This document shows positions 35,453 to 45,153 of a DNA stretch of 64,000 nt, in pieces. The translations under genes and the position numbers were made by a program. The stretch's first letter is position 1, and every line of letters starts with the position of its first letter. Where the stretch lies: the NCBI RefSeq assembly GCF_012034245.1, contig NZ_JAATEO010000004.1, positions 186,001 through 250,000 on the forward strand, written 5' to 3'. A model generated the notes under the pieces. It was given only the letters and a program-made list of their open reading frames with translations. It searched no databases and was not told where the DNA came from. This DNA comes from Micromonospora thermarum (GTDB taxonomy: Bacteria > Actinomycetota > Actinomycetes > Mycobacteriales > Micromonosporaceae).

Positions 35453-35498
35453 CCGTCGCCCATCGACGCCCCCTACCGTTTTTGGTAGAGGAGGCGCC

Positions 35499-35699
35499 AT
35501 GACCACGGACGACGAACGCCCCGGACCACTGCCCTTCGATCGCCTCGACTACGGCGACGCGGAGCAGCGGGCCGAGATGGAGGGCATCGACGACCCCCCG
35601 GCGGACGAGCCGGCGACGGTGGTGGACGAGCCGGTCCAGGTACCGCAGCCGTACGACCGGGCGCACAAGCGGCGCAACCAACGGCCGTTGCCGACATGA
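35499..35699 (+). CDS. small acidic hypothetical protein
   Basis: 66 residues, strongly acidic in the middle (MEGIDDPPADEPATVVDEPVQ) with a basic C-terminus (DRAHKRRNQRPLP). No domain was recognised and it is probably disordered. The call rests on a near-perfect ribosome site, AGGAGG (35489-35494), 4 nt before the ATG, and normal GC3 bias. A hairpin CTACC-GTTTTT-GGTAG (35473-35488) abuts the ribosome site. It is followed by a strong shared terminator before groEL. Confidence 0.7.
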   Translation: MTTDDERPGPLPFDRLDYGDAEQRAEMEGIDDPPADEPATVVDEPVQVPQPYDRAHKRRNQRPLPT

Positions 35700-35704
35700 C
35701 GAAG

Positions 35705-35734
35705 AGGGGCGGACCGCTGACGCGGTCCGCCCCT
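35705..35734. terminator. bidirectional terminator between the small gene and groEL
   Basis: Perfect 13-bp stem AGGGGCGGACCGC / GCGGTCCGCCCCT with loop TGAC, 5 bases past the small gene and 22 bases from the groEL stop. Confidence 0.88.
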
Positions 35735-35756
35735 CCCGGTCTCGTGGAGCCTGGAC

Positions 35757-37613
<1,857 letters not shown>

Positions 37614-37640
37614 TTAGCACTCTCCCTTGCCGAGTGCAAG
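37614..37640 (-). promoter_or_regulatory. CIRCE-like operator of groEL, copy 2
   Basis: TTAGCACTC-N9-GAGTGCAAG: the left arm is the exact CIRCE consensus and the right arm differs in its last positions. It lies 8 bp beyond the first element, so the two repeats start 35 bp apart on nearly the same face of the helix. Confidence 0.85.
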
Positions 37641-37654
37641 CACGACCGCCCCGG

Positions 37655-38818
37655 TCACCCGAGTTCGGCGGCCAGCCGTGCGGCGTTCACCGGTGCCTCA
37701 TGAGCGCGCTGCTCGGCGTACGTCACGACGAGCCCGACCTGCTGGGCGAAGTGGGCCGGAAGGGACAGCAGCGCGGTGAGGGTCACCACGACGACGATCC
37801 CCAGGGCCGTGCCCGGCGAGCCCAACGGGGTGGCGCCCAGCGGGGCCGTGGCCAGGCTCTCGATCACGCCGGCCACCACGGTCACCACCACCACGACGGC
37901 CGCGATCAGCGCCACCCGGCCGAGCACCAGCCCGAGGCGGTCGTGGAACATCCGGAAGGAGCGGCCGATCGGCGCCTGGCGCTCGAAGAGGTACACCGGA
38001 CCGGCCAGGCTGAGGGCGAACGCGAGGTAGATGCCGGGGAGCACGCAGAAGCACACGCCGACGCCGATGAGCAGCCCCATCAGCAGGGTCCAGCCCCAGA
38101 GGCCGAGGGCGCGACGCAGGCCGTACCGGAGCGCTCCGGCGAGGCCGACGCTCTCGCCGGCCGCCTGACGGGTGATCACCCAGGTGCCGGCCGCCCACCC
38201 CAGGCTCTGCACCAGACCGAAGAGCACCGCGCCCCCGAGGCTGACGGCGACCAGCGTGGCCACGTCCGCCCCGAAGCCGGGGGGCAGCGCGGTCGGGTCG
38301 TCGGCGCCGGTGGCCGCCCACTCGGCGCTCGGGTCGGCCGCGTAGGTGAGGATCGCGATCACCGCGGCCGGCAGCACCTGGGTCAGCAACACGATCGGCA
38401 GGAGGAGGCGCCATCCGCGCCGGACCGCCCCCCGGCAGCGGTTGAACCACCCCTCCAGGCCCGCGCCCGGCGGGGTGACCAGTGGATCGGTCGGGTCGAA
38501 CCCGGGCATGACCCAACCGGAGAACGGCGGCACCGGCCAGGCCGGAGCGCCCGGATGGCCGGGAGTGCCCCACGGCTGCCCGGCGGCCGGATCCCAGGGG
38601 TACGGGGACGCGGCCGGGCTCCCGGGGTACGGCGGCGCGGCCGGACCCCACGGGTGCGGTTGCGGAGCCGGCGGCGCGGCCGGATCCCACTGATGCGGCG
38701 GCGGAGGCGCGGAGGGTGCCCACGGATCCGAGGCGGGCGGCACCGACGTGGCGCCGGACGCCGGATCGGGATCGCCGGGCGCCGGAGACGGCACGGTCGG
38801 GGGTGGCTGATCGGACAA
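37655..38818 (-). CDS. Pro-rich multi-pass membrane protein (GPDPase_memb-like)
   Basis: 387 residues. The first ~115 are a low-complexity Pro/Ala/Trp-rich cytoplasmic region with repeats such as PWGPAAPPYPGSPAASPYPWDPAAG. About six helices follow (WRLLLPIVLLTQVLPAAVIAILTY, LVAVSLGGAVLFGLVQSLGWAAGTW, LLMGLLIGVGVCFCVLPGIYLAFAL, VALIAAVVVVVTVVAGVIESL). The ending GRSFRMFHDRLGLVLGR and YLFERQAPIGRS recall the membrane domain seen with glycerophosphodiester phosphodiesterases, without any catalytic domain. Function unknown. Confidence 0.8.
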   Translation of the reverse strand: MSDQPPPTVPSPAPGDPDPASGATSVPPASDPWAPSAPPPPHQWDPAAPPAPQPHPWGPAAPPYPGSPAASPYPWDPAAGQPWGTPGHPGAPAWPVPPFSGWVMPGFDPTDPLVTPPGAGLEGWFNRCRGAVRRGWRLLLPIVLLTQVLPAAVIAILTYAADPSAEWAATGADDPTALPPGFGADVATLVAVSLGGAVLFGLVQSLGWAAGTWVITRQAAGESVGLAGALRYGLRRALGLWGWTLLMGLLIGVGVCFCVLPGIYLAFALSLAGPVYLFERQAPIGRSFRMFHDRLGLVLGRVALIAAVVVVVTVVAGVIESLATAPLGATPLGSPGTALGIVVVVTLTALLSLPAHFAQQVGLVVTYAEQRAHEAPVNAARLAAELG

Positions 38819-38947
38819 TGAACCCTCCTCAGCGAGCGCTGGAACGGCTCATGATCTTCCCTGGTGCGGTGCCGGCACCGCACCCCCGAACGGCCGTGGT
38901 TCTCGGCGGATCACGGCCGTCCGTCCGCCCCGTCGTGCGGGCCGCGC

Positions 38948-39151
38948 TCAGGCGATGACGCGCACCCGCTCGGCCTGGGGCCCCTTCTGGCCCTGGGCGA
39001 TCTCGAACTCCACCCGCTGGCCGTCGTCCAGCGCCTTGTAGCCGTCCATCTCGATGGCGGAGAAGTGGACGAAGACGTCCTGCCCGCCGTCGACGGCGAT
39101 GAAGCCGTAGCCCTTTTCGGCGTTGAACCACTTCACGGTGCCCTGTGCCAC
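38948..39151 (-). CDS. cold-shock protein (CspA family)
   Basis: 67 residues, one cold-shock domain. RNP1 is KGYGFIAV (canonical KGFGFI) and RNP2 is DVFVHFSAI. It starts [17 protein letters not shown] at the GTG at 39151 and ends [11 protein letters not shown]. It binds single-stranded nucleic acid and acts as an RNA chaperone. A longer in-frame reading from 39184 adds residues not seen in the family. It is monocistronic with a purine-rich ribosome site (GAGGAAG). Confidence 0.95.
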   Translation of the reverse strand: MAQGTVKWFNAEKGYGFIAVDGGQDVFVHFSAIEMDGYKALDDGQRVEFEIAQGQKGPQAERVRVIA

Positions 39152-39364
39152 GGTGCACTTCCTCACTCTGCGCGGCGTTCCCACTCACCCCGCCGACCGG
39201 GCGCGCCGGACCGCGGGGCGGCACCGGTTCGGCGAGCGGCGACGGCCGCTGAATCGGTGACCGAAATCGCACGCTACACGAGGCGTGACGGCGGCGCACG
39301 ACCACAAATCGGGCATATTCCGAGCGTTCCGCATTGCCGTTCATCGCTGTGGTAGGCATTCGGC

Positions 39365-39910
39365 ATGACGAGCACTCCGGGCGGGCCCGGCCCGGGGCAG
39401 GTGGCGGCGGCACGGGCCCGGGTGCGGCGGGTCCGGCCGCGCGACGCCGCCCGGATGCGGGCCCTGCGGCTGGAGATGCTCGCCGACGCCCCGCTCGCCT
39501 TCCTGGAGACGATCGCCGACGCGGCCGCCCGCCCGCACGCCGAGTACGCCGCGCGGATCGCGTACACGTCCGAGGGCACGGACACGGCGCAGTTCGTGGC
39601 CGACCCGGGCGGCCGCCTGGTCGGGCACGCCGGTGGCACGGTGGCCCCGGAGGAGCCCGGGCTCACCGTCGTCTACGCCGTGTACGTCACCCCGTCCTGG
39701 CGGGGCACCGGCCTGCTCGCCGACCTGATCGACGCGGTGGCCGGCTGGTCGCGCGCCTGCGGTCGCCGCGAGCTGATGCTGGAGGTCGTGGTCGGCAACG
39801 ACCGGGCCTACCGGGCGTACCAGCGGCTGGGCTTCGTCGACACCGGCGTACGCGTCCCGCACCCGACGGTCCCGACCCTGACCGAACTCCAGATGCGCCG
39901 CCCGGCCTGA
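39365..39910 (+). CDS. GNAT-family N-acetyltransferase
   Basis: 181 residues, a single GNAT domain. VVYAVYVTPSWRGTGLLADLIDAVAGW carries the acetyl-CoA loop (RGTGLL), and LEVVVGNDRAYRAYQRLGFVDTG is the closing motif. The beginning (RVRRVRPRDAARMRALRLEMLADAPLAFLETI) is typical of small-molecule or protein acetyltransferases in actinomycetes. The acceptor is unknown. The ATG at 39365 lies 6 nt after TAGGCA (39353-39358), so it may be leaderless. It is convergent with paaN. Confidence 0.88.
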   Translation: MTSTPGGPGPGQVAAARARVRRVRPRDAARMRALRLEMLADAPLAFLETIADAAARPHAEYAARIAYTSEGTDTAQFVADPGGRLVGHAGGTVAPEEPGLTVVYAVYVTPSWRGTGLLADLIDAVAGWSRACGRRELMLEVVVGNDRAYRAYQRLGFVDTGVRVPHPTVPTLTELQMRRPA

Positions 39911-39912
39911 GC

Positions 39913-39943
39913 CCGGGGCTCCCACCGTCGGCAGGAGCCCCGG
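39913..39943. terminator. bidirectional terminator between the acetyltransferase and paaN
   Basis: Perfect 10-bp stem CCGGGGCTCC / GGAGCCCCGG (39913-39922, 39934-39943) with an 11-nt loop. Confidence 0.8.
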
Positions 39944-39951
39944 CTGCCACC

Positions 39952-41625
39952 TCAGGCGTGGCGGCGGCTCTGGACGATGCGGAACCGGTTGGCCACGTAC
40001 GCGCCGTCGGTGAGGGCCGCGTTGGCCGCCGCGTTGGCGCCGCTGCCGTGGAAGTCGGAGAACGCCGCCGACTGGTTCACGAACACGCCGCCGGTCAGGT
40101 TGGCCGACAGGTGCACCCCGACCTCGACCGCCGCCTCCTCGGCCGCGTCCAGCACGGCTTCGTCGCGGGAGTAGACCGCCGCGGTCAGCGCGCCCTTCTC
40201 GCCGACGGTGGACCGCAGGATCTCCAGGCTGTGGGCGGTGGAGTCGGTCGCGATGGCGAAGGAGATCGGGCCGAACCACTCCCGCGAGTAGGTGGTGGTG
40301 TCACCGGCGTCCAGCTTGACGATGGTCGGCGTCCGCACGACCGCGCCGGGGAAGGCGGGGTGTTCGACCGTACGGGACTCCAGCACCGGCTCGCCGACCT
40401 TGGTCACCTCGTCGAGACGCTCCAACACCCCGTCGTTGACGATCGCGCCGGTCAACTCGACGCCGCGCGCCGCGTCCGCGGTGAGCTTGCCGACCGCCGC
40501 CGCGATGCCGCCGGCCACCTCGTCGAAGCTCTTGTGCCCCTGGTCGGTCTCGATGCCGTCCCGCGGGATCAGGATGTTCTGCGAGGTGGTGCACATCTGA
40601 CCGCTGTACAGGGTCAGCGTGAAGCCCAGGTTGCGGCACATCCCGGCGAAGTCGTCGGTGGAGTCAACCACCACCGTGTTCAGGCCGGCCTTTTCGGTGT
40701 AGACCTGCGCCTGCCGGGCGTTGGCCTCCAGCCAGTCGCCGTACTCGGTGGAGCCGGTGAAGTCGACGATCTTCACGGACGGGTGCAGGGCCAGCGTCGA
40801 GGCGAGCTTCTCGCCGGACGCCTCGGTGGCCAGCAGCACGAGGTTGGGGTCGAAGCCGGCCTCGGCGAGCACCTCCCGGGCGTACTTCACGGTGATCGCG
40901 AGCGGCAGCACCGCCCGCGGGTGGGGCTTGACGACGACCGGGTTCCCGGTGACGAGCGAGGCGAAGAGCCCGGGGTACGAGTTCCACGTCGGGAAGGTGT
41001 TGCAGCCGATCACGAGCGCGACACCGCGCGGCACGACGTGGAACGTCTTGGTCATCCGCAGCGGGTCGCCCTTGCCGGCCGCCTTCTCCCAGCCGGCCGT
41101 CCCCGGGTGCCGGGTCATCTCCGCGTACGCGTACGCGAGCGCCTCCAGCGCGCGGTCCAGGGCGTGCGCCCCGCCGGCCTGGAACGCCATCACGAACGCC
41201 TGGCCGCTGGTGAACTGCACCGCGTTGGCCAGCTCGAAGATGTTCTTGTGCAGCCGGTCCAGGATCTCCAGGCAGACGCCCACCCGGGCCTGCGGGCCGG
41301 CGTCGCGCCAGGCGGGCAGGGCGGCGGTGGCCGCGGCGACGAGCTGGTCGGCCGCCGCGTGCGGGTAGCGGACGCCCAGGTCGACGCCGAACGGGCTGGC
41401 CTCGGTGGCGACCGTACTCCCGTCGCCGGGCTGATCGAGGGGGAAGTCACGACCGAGGTACGCCTCGAAGGCGGCCTTGCCGTCGGCGGCGGCGGTCTCG
41501 CCGTACACCCGGGGGCTGGGTGACTCCGGGTAGGCGGACCAGTACCCGCGCTCCGAGATGGCGGTCAGCGCACGGGTGAGGGTGTCGGCGTGCCGGTCGT
41601 AGAGGGGGTGCGGGGTCTCCGTCAT
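39952..41625 (-). CDS. paaN: phenylacetic acid degradation protein PaaN (aldehyde dehydrogenase fold)
   Basis: 557 residues, aldehyde dehydrogenase superfamily. The N-terminus is characteristic of PaaN (HPLYDRHADTLTRALTAISERGYWSAYPESPSPRVYG in part). The NAD site is GVALVIGCNTFPTWNSYPGLF and NPVVVKPHPRAVLP; the glutamate/glycine region is DFTGSTEYGDWLE; the catalytic cysteine lies in LYSGQMCTTSQNILIP (near residue 320). PaaN-type proteins oxidise the ring-opened semialdehyde in phenylacetate catabolism, but no other paa gene is in this window. The ATG at 41625 was chosen (MTETPHPLYD); earlier codons at 41634/41637 are possible. Confidence 0.88.
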   Translation of the reverse strand: MTETPHPLYDRHADTLTRALTAISERGYWSAYPESPSPRVYGETAAADGKAAFEAYLGRDFPLDQPGDGSTVATEASPFGVDLGVRYPHAAADQLVAAATAALPAWRDAGPQARVGVCLEILDRLHKNIFELANAVQFTSGQAFVMAFQAGGAHALDRALEALAYAYAEMTRHPGTAGWEKAAGKGDPLRMTKTFHVVPRGVALVIGCNTFPTWNSYPGLFASLVTGNPVVVKPHPRAVLPLAITVKYAREVLAEAGFDPNLVLLATEASGEKLASTLALHPSVKIVDFTGSTEYGDWLEANARQAQVYTEKAGLNTVVVDSTDDFAGMCRNLGFTLTLYSGQMCTTSQNILIPRDGIETDQGHKSFDEVAGGIAAAVGKLTADAARGVELTGAIVNDGVLERLDEVTKVGEPVLESRTVEHPAFPGAVVRTPTIVKLDAGDTTTYSREWFGPISFAIATDSTAHSLEILRSTVGEKGALTAAVYSRDEAVLDAAEEAAVEVGVHLSANLTGGVFVNQSAAFSDFHGSGANAAANAALTDGAYVANRFRIVQSRRHA

Positions 41626-41677
41626 GCCCGCCATCATGCAACAGGAAGCCGCACGATCAGTAGGGGCGTGTCACAAC

Positions 41678-42697
41678 TCAGATCGTCAGCTGCCAGTCCG
41701 TCCAGCCGTCGACCGGGCGGAAGCCCATCTGCTCGTTGATCTGGATCATGTGCTCGTTGACCGCCGCGTTCCAGGTGTCGACCGCGCGGAGCTGCGGTTC
41801 GTTCGCCAGCGCGTACCGGAGATTCTCGATCTTGACGAGGAGACCCAGCCGGTGGCCACGGTGATCCGGGTCGACGATGGTGGTCTGCTGCCAGGCGTGC
41901 CACGGCGAGCCGGGGCTGACGTCGACCATGGTCCAGGCGACCAGCCGCCCGCTCGCCTCCTCCACCGCACCGTAGTGGTAAGTGCGCCGCCCCCGGGCCG
42001 CGAGCGCCTCCTCGGTCGCCCGGATCCGCCCGGCGTCGATGTTCTCCGCCTCCAGCGTCAGGTCCCCGATCGGCGCGTCGGTGTTCATCCGGCTCTCCAA
42101 CCGGGCCACGTCGGCGACGTACTCCTCCGGGACGGGGCCGTGCCAGCCGACCGTGCGGTAGCCGGTGGAGCGGGCGCGCGCGCCGGCCAGCAGCGCGTCC
42201 AGCGCGGCGTGGTCGAGCGCCGTGACGTCCAGCCGACGCCGGACCTCGGCCAGCGCGGCGTGGGCGCCGGCGGCCGCGGCGAAGGCTCCGCCGGCCTCCG
42301 GGCGCGCCGGCCCGTCCGGCAGCGCCACCACCGTGTCGCAGTAGAGCCGCTTACGGCCGTGCTCCCGGGCCACCTCGACGGCGTACGCGAGCAGCGCCCG
42401 ACCCACACCCCGGCGCCGGTGCTCCGGGTGGACGGTCAGGTTCACGCTGGCGTTGCCCGTGTTGTCGAGCTGCGGGAACCGCACTTCGAGATGCCCGGCC
42501 GCCACGCCACCGAGCCGGGCCAGGGCGCGGGTCACGACGTAGCCCGGCATCGGGTGGCGCGCGTACGCGGCGAACTCGTCCCGGGTCGGGACCGGGAAGT
42601 CGGGCAGGTCCACGGTGGTGACCGCGACGGCGATCCGGTGCGCCTCGTCGATCGCGGCCGGGTCGGCGGCGTCGTACGGGGTGACGGCGATGCTCAT
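41678..42697 (-). CDS. GNAT-family N-acetyltransferase, two domains
   Basis: 339 residues. The first GNAT (about 1-150) has NASVNLTVHPEHRRRGVGRALLAYAVEVAREHGRKRL; the second (about 180-339) has ASGRLVAWTMVDVSPGSPWHAWQQTTIVDPDHRGHRLGLLVKIENLRY (read in parts) and AAVNEHMIQINEQMGFRP. This double layout is common in actinomycete acetyltransferases, where one half is often structural; the substrate is unknown. The ATG at 42697 lies after a CACGCT box with a 7-nt gap. It is transcribed in the same direction as thrC but separated from it by a terminator. Confidence 0.85.
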   Translation of the reverse strand: MSIAVTPYDAADPAAIDEAHRIAVAVTTVDLPDFPVPTRDEFAAYARHPMPGYVVTRALARLGGVAAGHLEVRFPQLDNTGNASVNLTVHPEHRRRGVGRALLAYAVEVAREHGRKRLYCDTVVALPDGPARPEAGGAFAAAAGAHAALAEVRRRLDVTALDHAALDALLAGARARSTGYRTVGWHGPVPEEYVADVARLESRMNTDAPIGDLTLEAENIDAGRIRATEEALAARGRRTYHYGAVEEASGRLVAWTMVDVSPGSPWHAWQQTTIVDPDHRGHRLGLLVKIENLRYALANEPQLRAVDTWNAAVNEHMIQINEQMGFRPVDGWTDWQLTI

Positions 42698-42721
42698 GGC
42701 ACCGAGCGTGCGCGGAAAACG

Positions 42722-42757
42722 CGATCGGGGCCAGCGGTTTTCCGCCGGCCCCGATCG
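42722..42757. repeat. intergenic palindrome, E
   Basis: Perfect 11-bp arms CGATCGGGGCC / GGCCCCGATCG (42722-42732, 42747-42757). Within the 14-nt spacer GCGG-TTTT-CCGC forms an inner stem. It lies just upstream of the acetyltransferase start. It could be a regulatory hairpin or another GATC-ended repeat. The rest of the 42698-42971 gap holds only the thrC terminator. Confidence 0.65.
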
Positions 42758-42932
42758 GACGTGGTCGGGAGGGACGATCGCACAACGCCTCCGGCGCTGG
42801 GTCGTAAGAACTTCGCAAAGTCTCCGGCGACACGCCCTCCCGCACGGAGCATCTTGCGCCGCCCGATTGCTGTCGTCAAGTCCTTGACGGCGCGTTTTCC
42901 GCACTCAGCGCTAAAAGCCGATTACTGCGCGG

Positions 42933-42958
42933 ATCGCCCGATCCCCCGTTCGGGCGAT
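42933..42958 (-). terminator. terminator downstream of thrC
   Basis: 9-bp stem ATCGCCCGA / TCGGGCGAT with an 8-nt loop, starting 13 bases past the thrC stop codon on the minus strand. Confidence 0.7.
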
Positions 42959-42971
42959 TCGACGCCGCGGG

Positions 42972-44258
42972 TCAGCCGAGGAGGCCGGCGTCCCGGGCGG
43001 CGCGGAGGGACGGCTTGATCCGGTGGGTGGGGCCGACCTGGCCGGCGACCGCGTCGAGCGTCTTGAGGCCCTCGCCGGTGTTGAAGACGACCGTCTCGGC
43101 GGCCGGGTCGAGGCGGCCGGACTCGACGAGCTTGCGCAGCACGGCCACGGTCACCCCGCCGGCCGTCTCGGCGAAGACACCGGTGGTCCGGGCGAGCAGT
43201 TGGATCCCGGCGCGGATCTCGTCGTCGTCGACGTACTCCATCCAGCCCCCGGTGCGGCGGACGGCTTCGAGGGCGTACAGGCCGGCGGCCGGGTCGCCGA
43301 TGTTCAGCGACTTCGCGATGCCGGTCGGCTTGACCGGGGTGATGGTGTCGCTGTTCTCGTGGAGCGCGGTGGCGATCGGGTTGCAGCCGGCCGACTGTGC
43401 GCCGAACACCTTCCAGCCGCCGGCCGGCGCCTCCACCAGCCCGATCTCGACCAGCTCGCTGAACGCCTTGTCGATCTTCGTCAGCAGCTCGCCGGAGGCC
43501 ATCGGGATCACCACCTGGGCGGGGATCCGCCACCCGAGCTGCTCGGCCACCTCGTACCCGAGCGTCTTCGACCCCTCGGCGTAGTAGGGCCGCACGTTCA
43601 CGTTGACGAACGCCGTGTCCTCGAACTCGTCGGTCTCCACCAGCTCACCGCAGAGCCGGTTCACGTCGTCGTACGAGCCGTCGATGGCGACCAGGTCACC
43701 CCCGTACACGGCGGTGGTGATGACCTTGCCCTGTTCCAGGTCGCTGGGGATGAAGACCACCGACGGCGCGCCCGCCCGGGCCGCGTGCGCGGCGACCGAG
43801 TTGGCCAGGTTGCCGGTGGAGGCGCAGGCGAACCGCGTGAAGCCGAGCGCCCGCGCGGCGGTCAGCGCGACCGAGACCACCCGGTCCTTGAAGGAGTGCG
43901 TCGGGTTGGCGCTGTCGTCCTTGACCCACAGCGGCGCGGTGATGCCCAGCTCGGCGGCGAGGTGCGGGGCGGCCACCAGCGGCGTCAGCCCCGGGTCGAG
44001 GGTCACCCGGGTCGCCGGGTCCTGACCGGCGGGGAGGAGCGCCGCGTACCGCCAGATGTTCTGCGGGCCCCCCTCGATCTGCTCGCGGGTGACGGCGGCG
44101 AGGGCGGCGGCGTCGTAGTCGACCTCCAGCGGCCCGAAACACTCGTAACAGGCGTGCTGGGCGGCGAGCGGGTAGCGGGCCGAACAGGCGCGGCAGACCA
44201 GGGCGCGGGCGGGGCTGGCGGCGGTGTCGATGCCGGAGGCGGCGAGCGTCGACGTCAT
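42972..44258 (-). CDS. thrC: threonine synthase
   Basis: 428 residues, PLP fold type II. An N-terminal zinc-ribbon-like element CRACSARYPLAAQHACYECFG (four Cys, residues ~22-42) precedes the catalytic domain; the PLP lysine is in DDSANPTHSFKDRVVSVA (near residue 117). CASTGNLANSVAAHAARAG is the phosphate-binding Asn loop and VVFNTGEGLKTLDAV lies near the end. It converts O-phosphohomoserine to threonine. The ATG at 44258 is 9 bases downstream of the SAM-I riboswitch; the ribosome site AGAGGA overlaps the 3' strand of the aptamer's first helix. Confidence 0.96.
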   Translation of the reverse strand: MTSTLAASGIDTAASPARALVCRACSARYPLAAQHACYECFGPLEVDYDAAALAAVTREQIEGGPQNIWRYAALLPAGQDPATRVTLDPGLTPLVAAPHLAAELGITAPLWVKDDSANPTHSFKDRVVSVALTAARALGFTRFACASTGNLANSVAAHAARAGAPSVVFIPSDLEQGKVITTAVYGGDLVAIDGSYDDVNRLCGELVETDEFEDTAFVNVNVRPYYAEGSKTLGYEVAEQLGWRIPAQVVIPMASGELLTKIDKAFSELVEIGLVEAPAGGWKVFGAQSAGCNPIATALHENSDTITPVKPTGIAKSLNIGDPAAGLYALEAVRRTGGWMEYVDDDEIRAGIQLLARTTGVFAETAGGVTVAVLRKLVESGRLDPAAETVVFNTGEGLKTLDAVAGQVGPTHRIKPSLRAARDAGLLG

Positions 44259-44267
44259 GTCGAGAGT

Positions 44268-44404
44268 CCTCTCATCTTCCCCCGCGTCGCACTCTGCGGC
44301 GGGGACGGAATTGGCACCTGCCCCGCCGGTCGCTCTGCGATGAGCGCGCGGGGTGGTTGCCGGGGCGTCGTCGGGCCGTATCCCTCAGCCCCTCTGGATG
44401 AGGT
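44268..44404 (-). ncRNA. SAM-I (S-box) riboswitch upstream of thrC
   Basis: Read on the minus strand, the aptamer runs CCTCATCCAGAGGGGCTGAG, GGATACGGCCCGACGACGCC, CCGGCAACCACC, then AGGTGCCAATTCCGTCCC, and ends GAAGATGAGAGG. These are the conserved SAM-I core blocks (AGAG..GAGGGA, GGCAACC, GGTGCCAAWTCC, GATGAGA). The first helix pairs CCTCATC (44397-44403) with GATGAG..GG (44268-44276). That 3' strand contains the thrC ribosome site, so SAM binding should block translation directly; no terminator is needed. A promoter TGGACA-N16-TAGACT (44444-44449, 44422-44427, minus strand) lies just upstream. Confidence 0.93.
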
Positions 44405-44557
44405 ATTCAGTTGTGCCGCCGAGTCTAGGCAACGGCCGGGCCCTGTCCACCGCTCGTTCCCACGCTGTGGCCAGATGTGACCTACGCCGCAGGGACGGAG
44501 ATGCTGGTTGGTCGGCTATGGAGCTGATTCATCTGTGCAATCGCCCCGGCCAGTCGA

Positions 44558-44604
44558 GATCCTGGAAAGAAGCGACCCCGGAAGGGCCGGACCTTTCCAA
44601 GATC
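44558..44604. repeat. intergenic GATC-flanked palindrome (REP-like), D
   Basis: GATCCTGGAAAG (44558-44569) pairs with CTTTCCAAGATC (44593-44604) with one mismatch; the spacer is 23 nt. It lies just beyond the end of the GntR gene and may also serve as its terminator. The rest of 44405-44609 shows the thrC promoter and nothing else. Confidence 0.7.
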
Positions 44605-44609
44605 TGTGA

Positions 44610-44834
44610 TCAGTCCCCCCGCTCCCGAACGTAGACGCCGCGCCCTTGGTGGCCCTCCACCAGTCCCTCTGCTCGCAGGATCAACATCGCGGAGCGGATG
44701 ACCTGCGTGGAAACCCCGTAATGAGCGCAGAGCTCGGAGATCGACGGCAGCTTGTCGCCCGCCTTCAGATCGCCCGACCTGATGCGGTCCCGGATCTCGT
44801 TGGCGATGCGCTCGTAGTACGGCGTCACTGGCAT
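44610..44834 (-). CDS. minimal GntR-family regulator (DNA-binding domain only)
   Basis: 74 residues: MPVTPYYERIANEIRDRIRSGDLKAGDKLPS (read in parts), then the winged helix ISELCAHYGVSTQVIRSAMLILRAEGLVEGHQGRGVYVRE. The helix-turn-helix and wing of GntR are complete but there is no ligand-binding domain at all, unlike FadR or HutC types. Stand-alone GntR domains of this size are common in actinomycetes. The ATG at 44834 has GAGGGAG upstream; both sit inside a perfect 11-bp inverted repeat (44832-44863). A likely operator TGATAC-TAG-GTATCA lies 84 bases upstream. Confidence 0.85.
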   Translation of the reverse strand: MPVTPYYERIANEIRDRIRSGDLKAGDKLPSISELCAHYGVSTQVIRSAMLILRAEGLVEGHQGRGVYVRERGD

Positions 44835-44863
44835 GGTGGTGCTCCCTCGTCGGCACCACCATG
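44832..44863. promoter_or_regulatory. inverted repeat covering the GntR start codon
   Basis: CATGGTGGTGC (44832-44842) and GCACCACCATG (44853-44863) are perfect complements. In the gntR mRNA the stem would hold the start codon, with the ribosome site GAGGGAG in the loop. It could be an RNA hairpin limiting translation or a protein-binding operator. Confidence 0.7.
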
Positions 44864-45153
44864 TGACCACCGCGCGCTTATGACATCAAGTTCTTGGTAT
44901 CGCAGCTCTTGCTCTCTTGATACTAGGTATCATATGTCGACCCGCGAGGCGGCCCTCGTCGGCAAACAGGACCGGCTCACCCGGGTGGACGCCCGGGTTG
45001 CCGGGGCGGCACGGCCGGTCGCCCCGGCACTCGTCCGCATCAATCCGTACCCCCCGAGCTGGCCCGGGGCGGGTGCCGGGCTCCGGACGACAGCTACCCG
45101 GGCGGTTGTCGTGCGACCCCGCCCGCCTCGGCGCCTAGAAGACCAGGAGAACC
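44864..45153 (+). promoter_or_regulatory. divergent regulatory region with GntR-type operator
   Basis: No gene is called here. It holds a perfect palindrome TGATAC-TAG-GTATCA (44918-44932), a typical GntR-size operator. A related half GGTATC lies at 44896-44901. Overlapping promoter-like hexamers TTGGTA (44894-44899) and TATCAT (44928-44933) suggest that the regulator covers a promoter reading rightwards. A reading frame from ATG 44934 exists but runs out of frame through the next gene and is not called. Confidence 0.6.

Noticed and set aside
39152..39184. Eleven extra N-terminal residues on the cold-shock protein
   Set aside because: Family members start at M-A-Q-G-T-V-K-W; the extension contains the ribosome site of the shorter start.
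44268..44404. T-box leader as an alternative for the thrC upstream RNA
   Set aside because: No T-box sequence or specifier loop; the GGCAACC and GGTGCCAATTCC blocks identify SAM-I.
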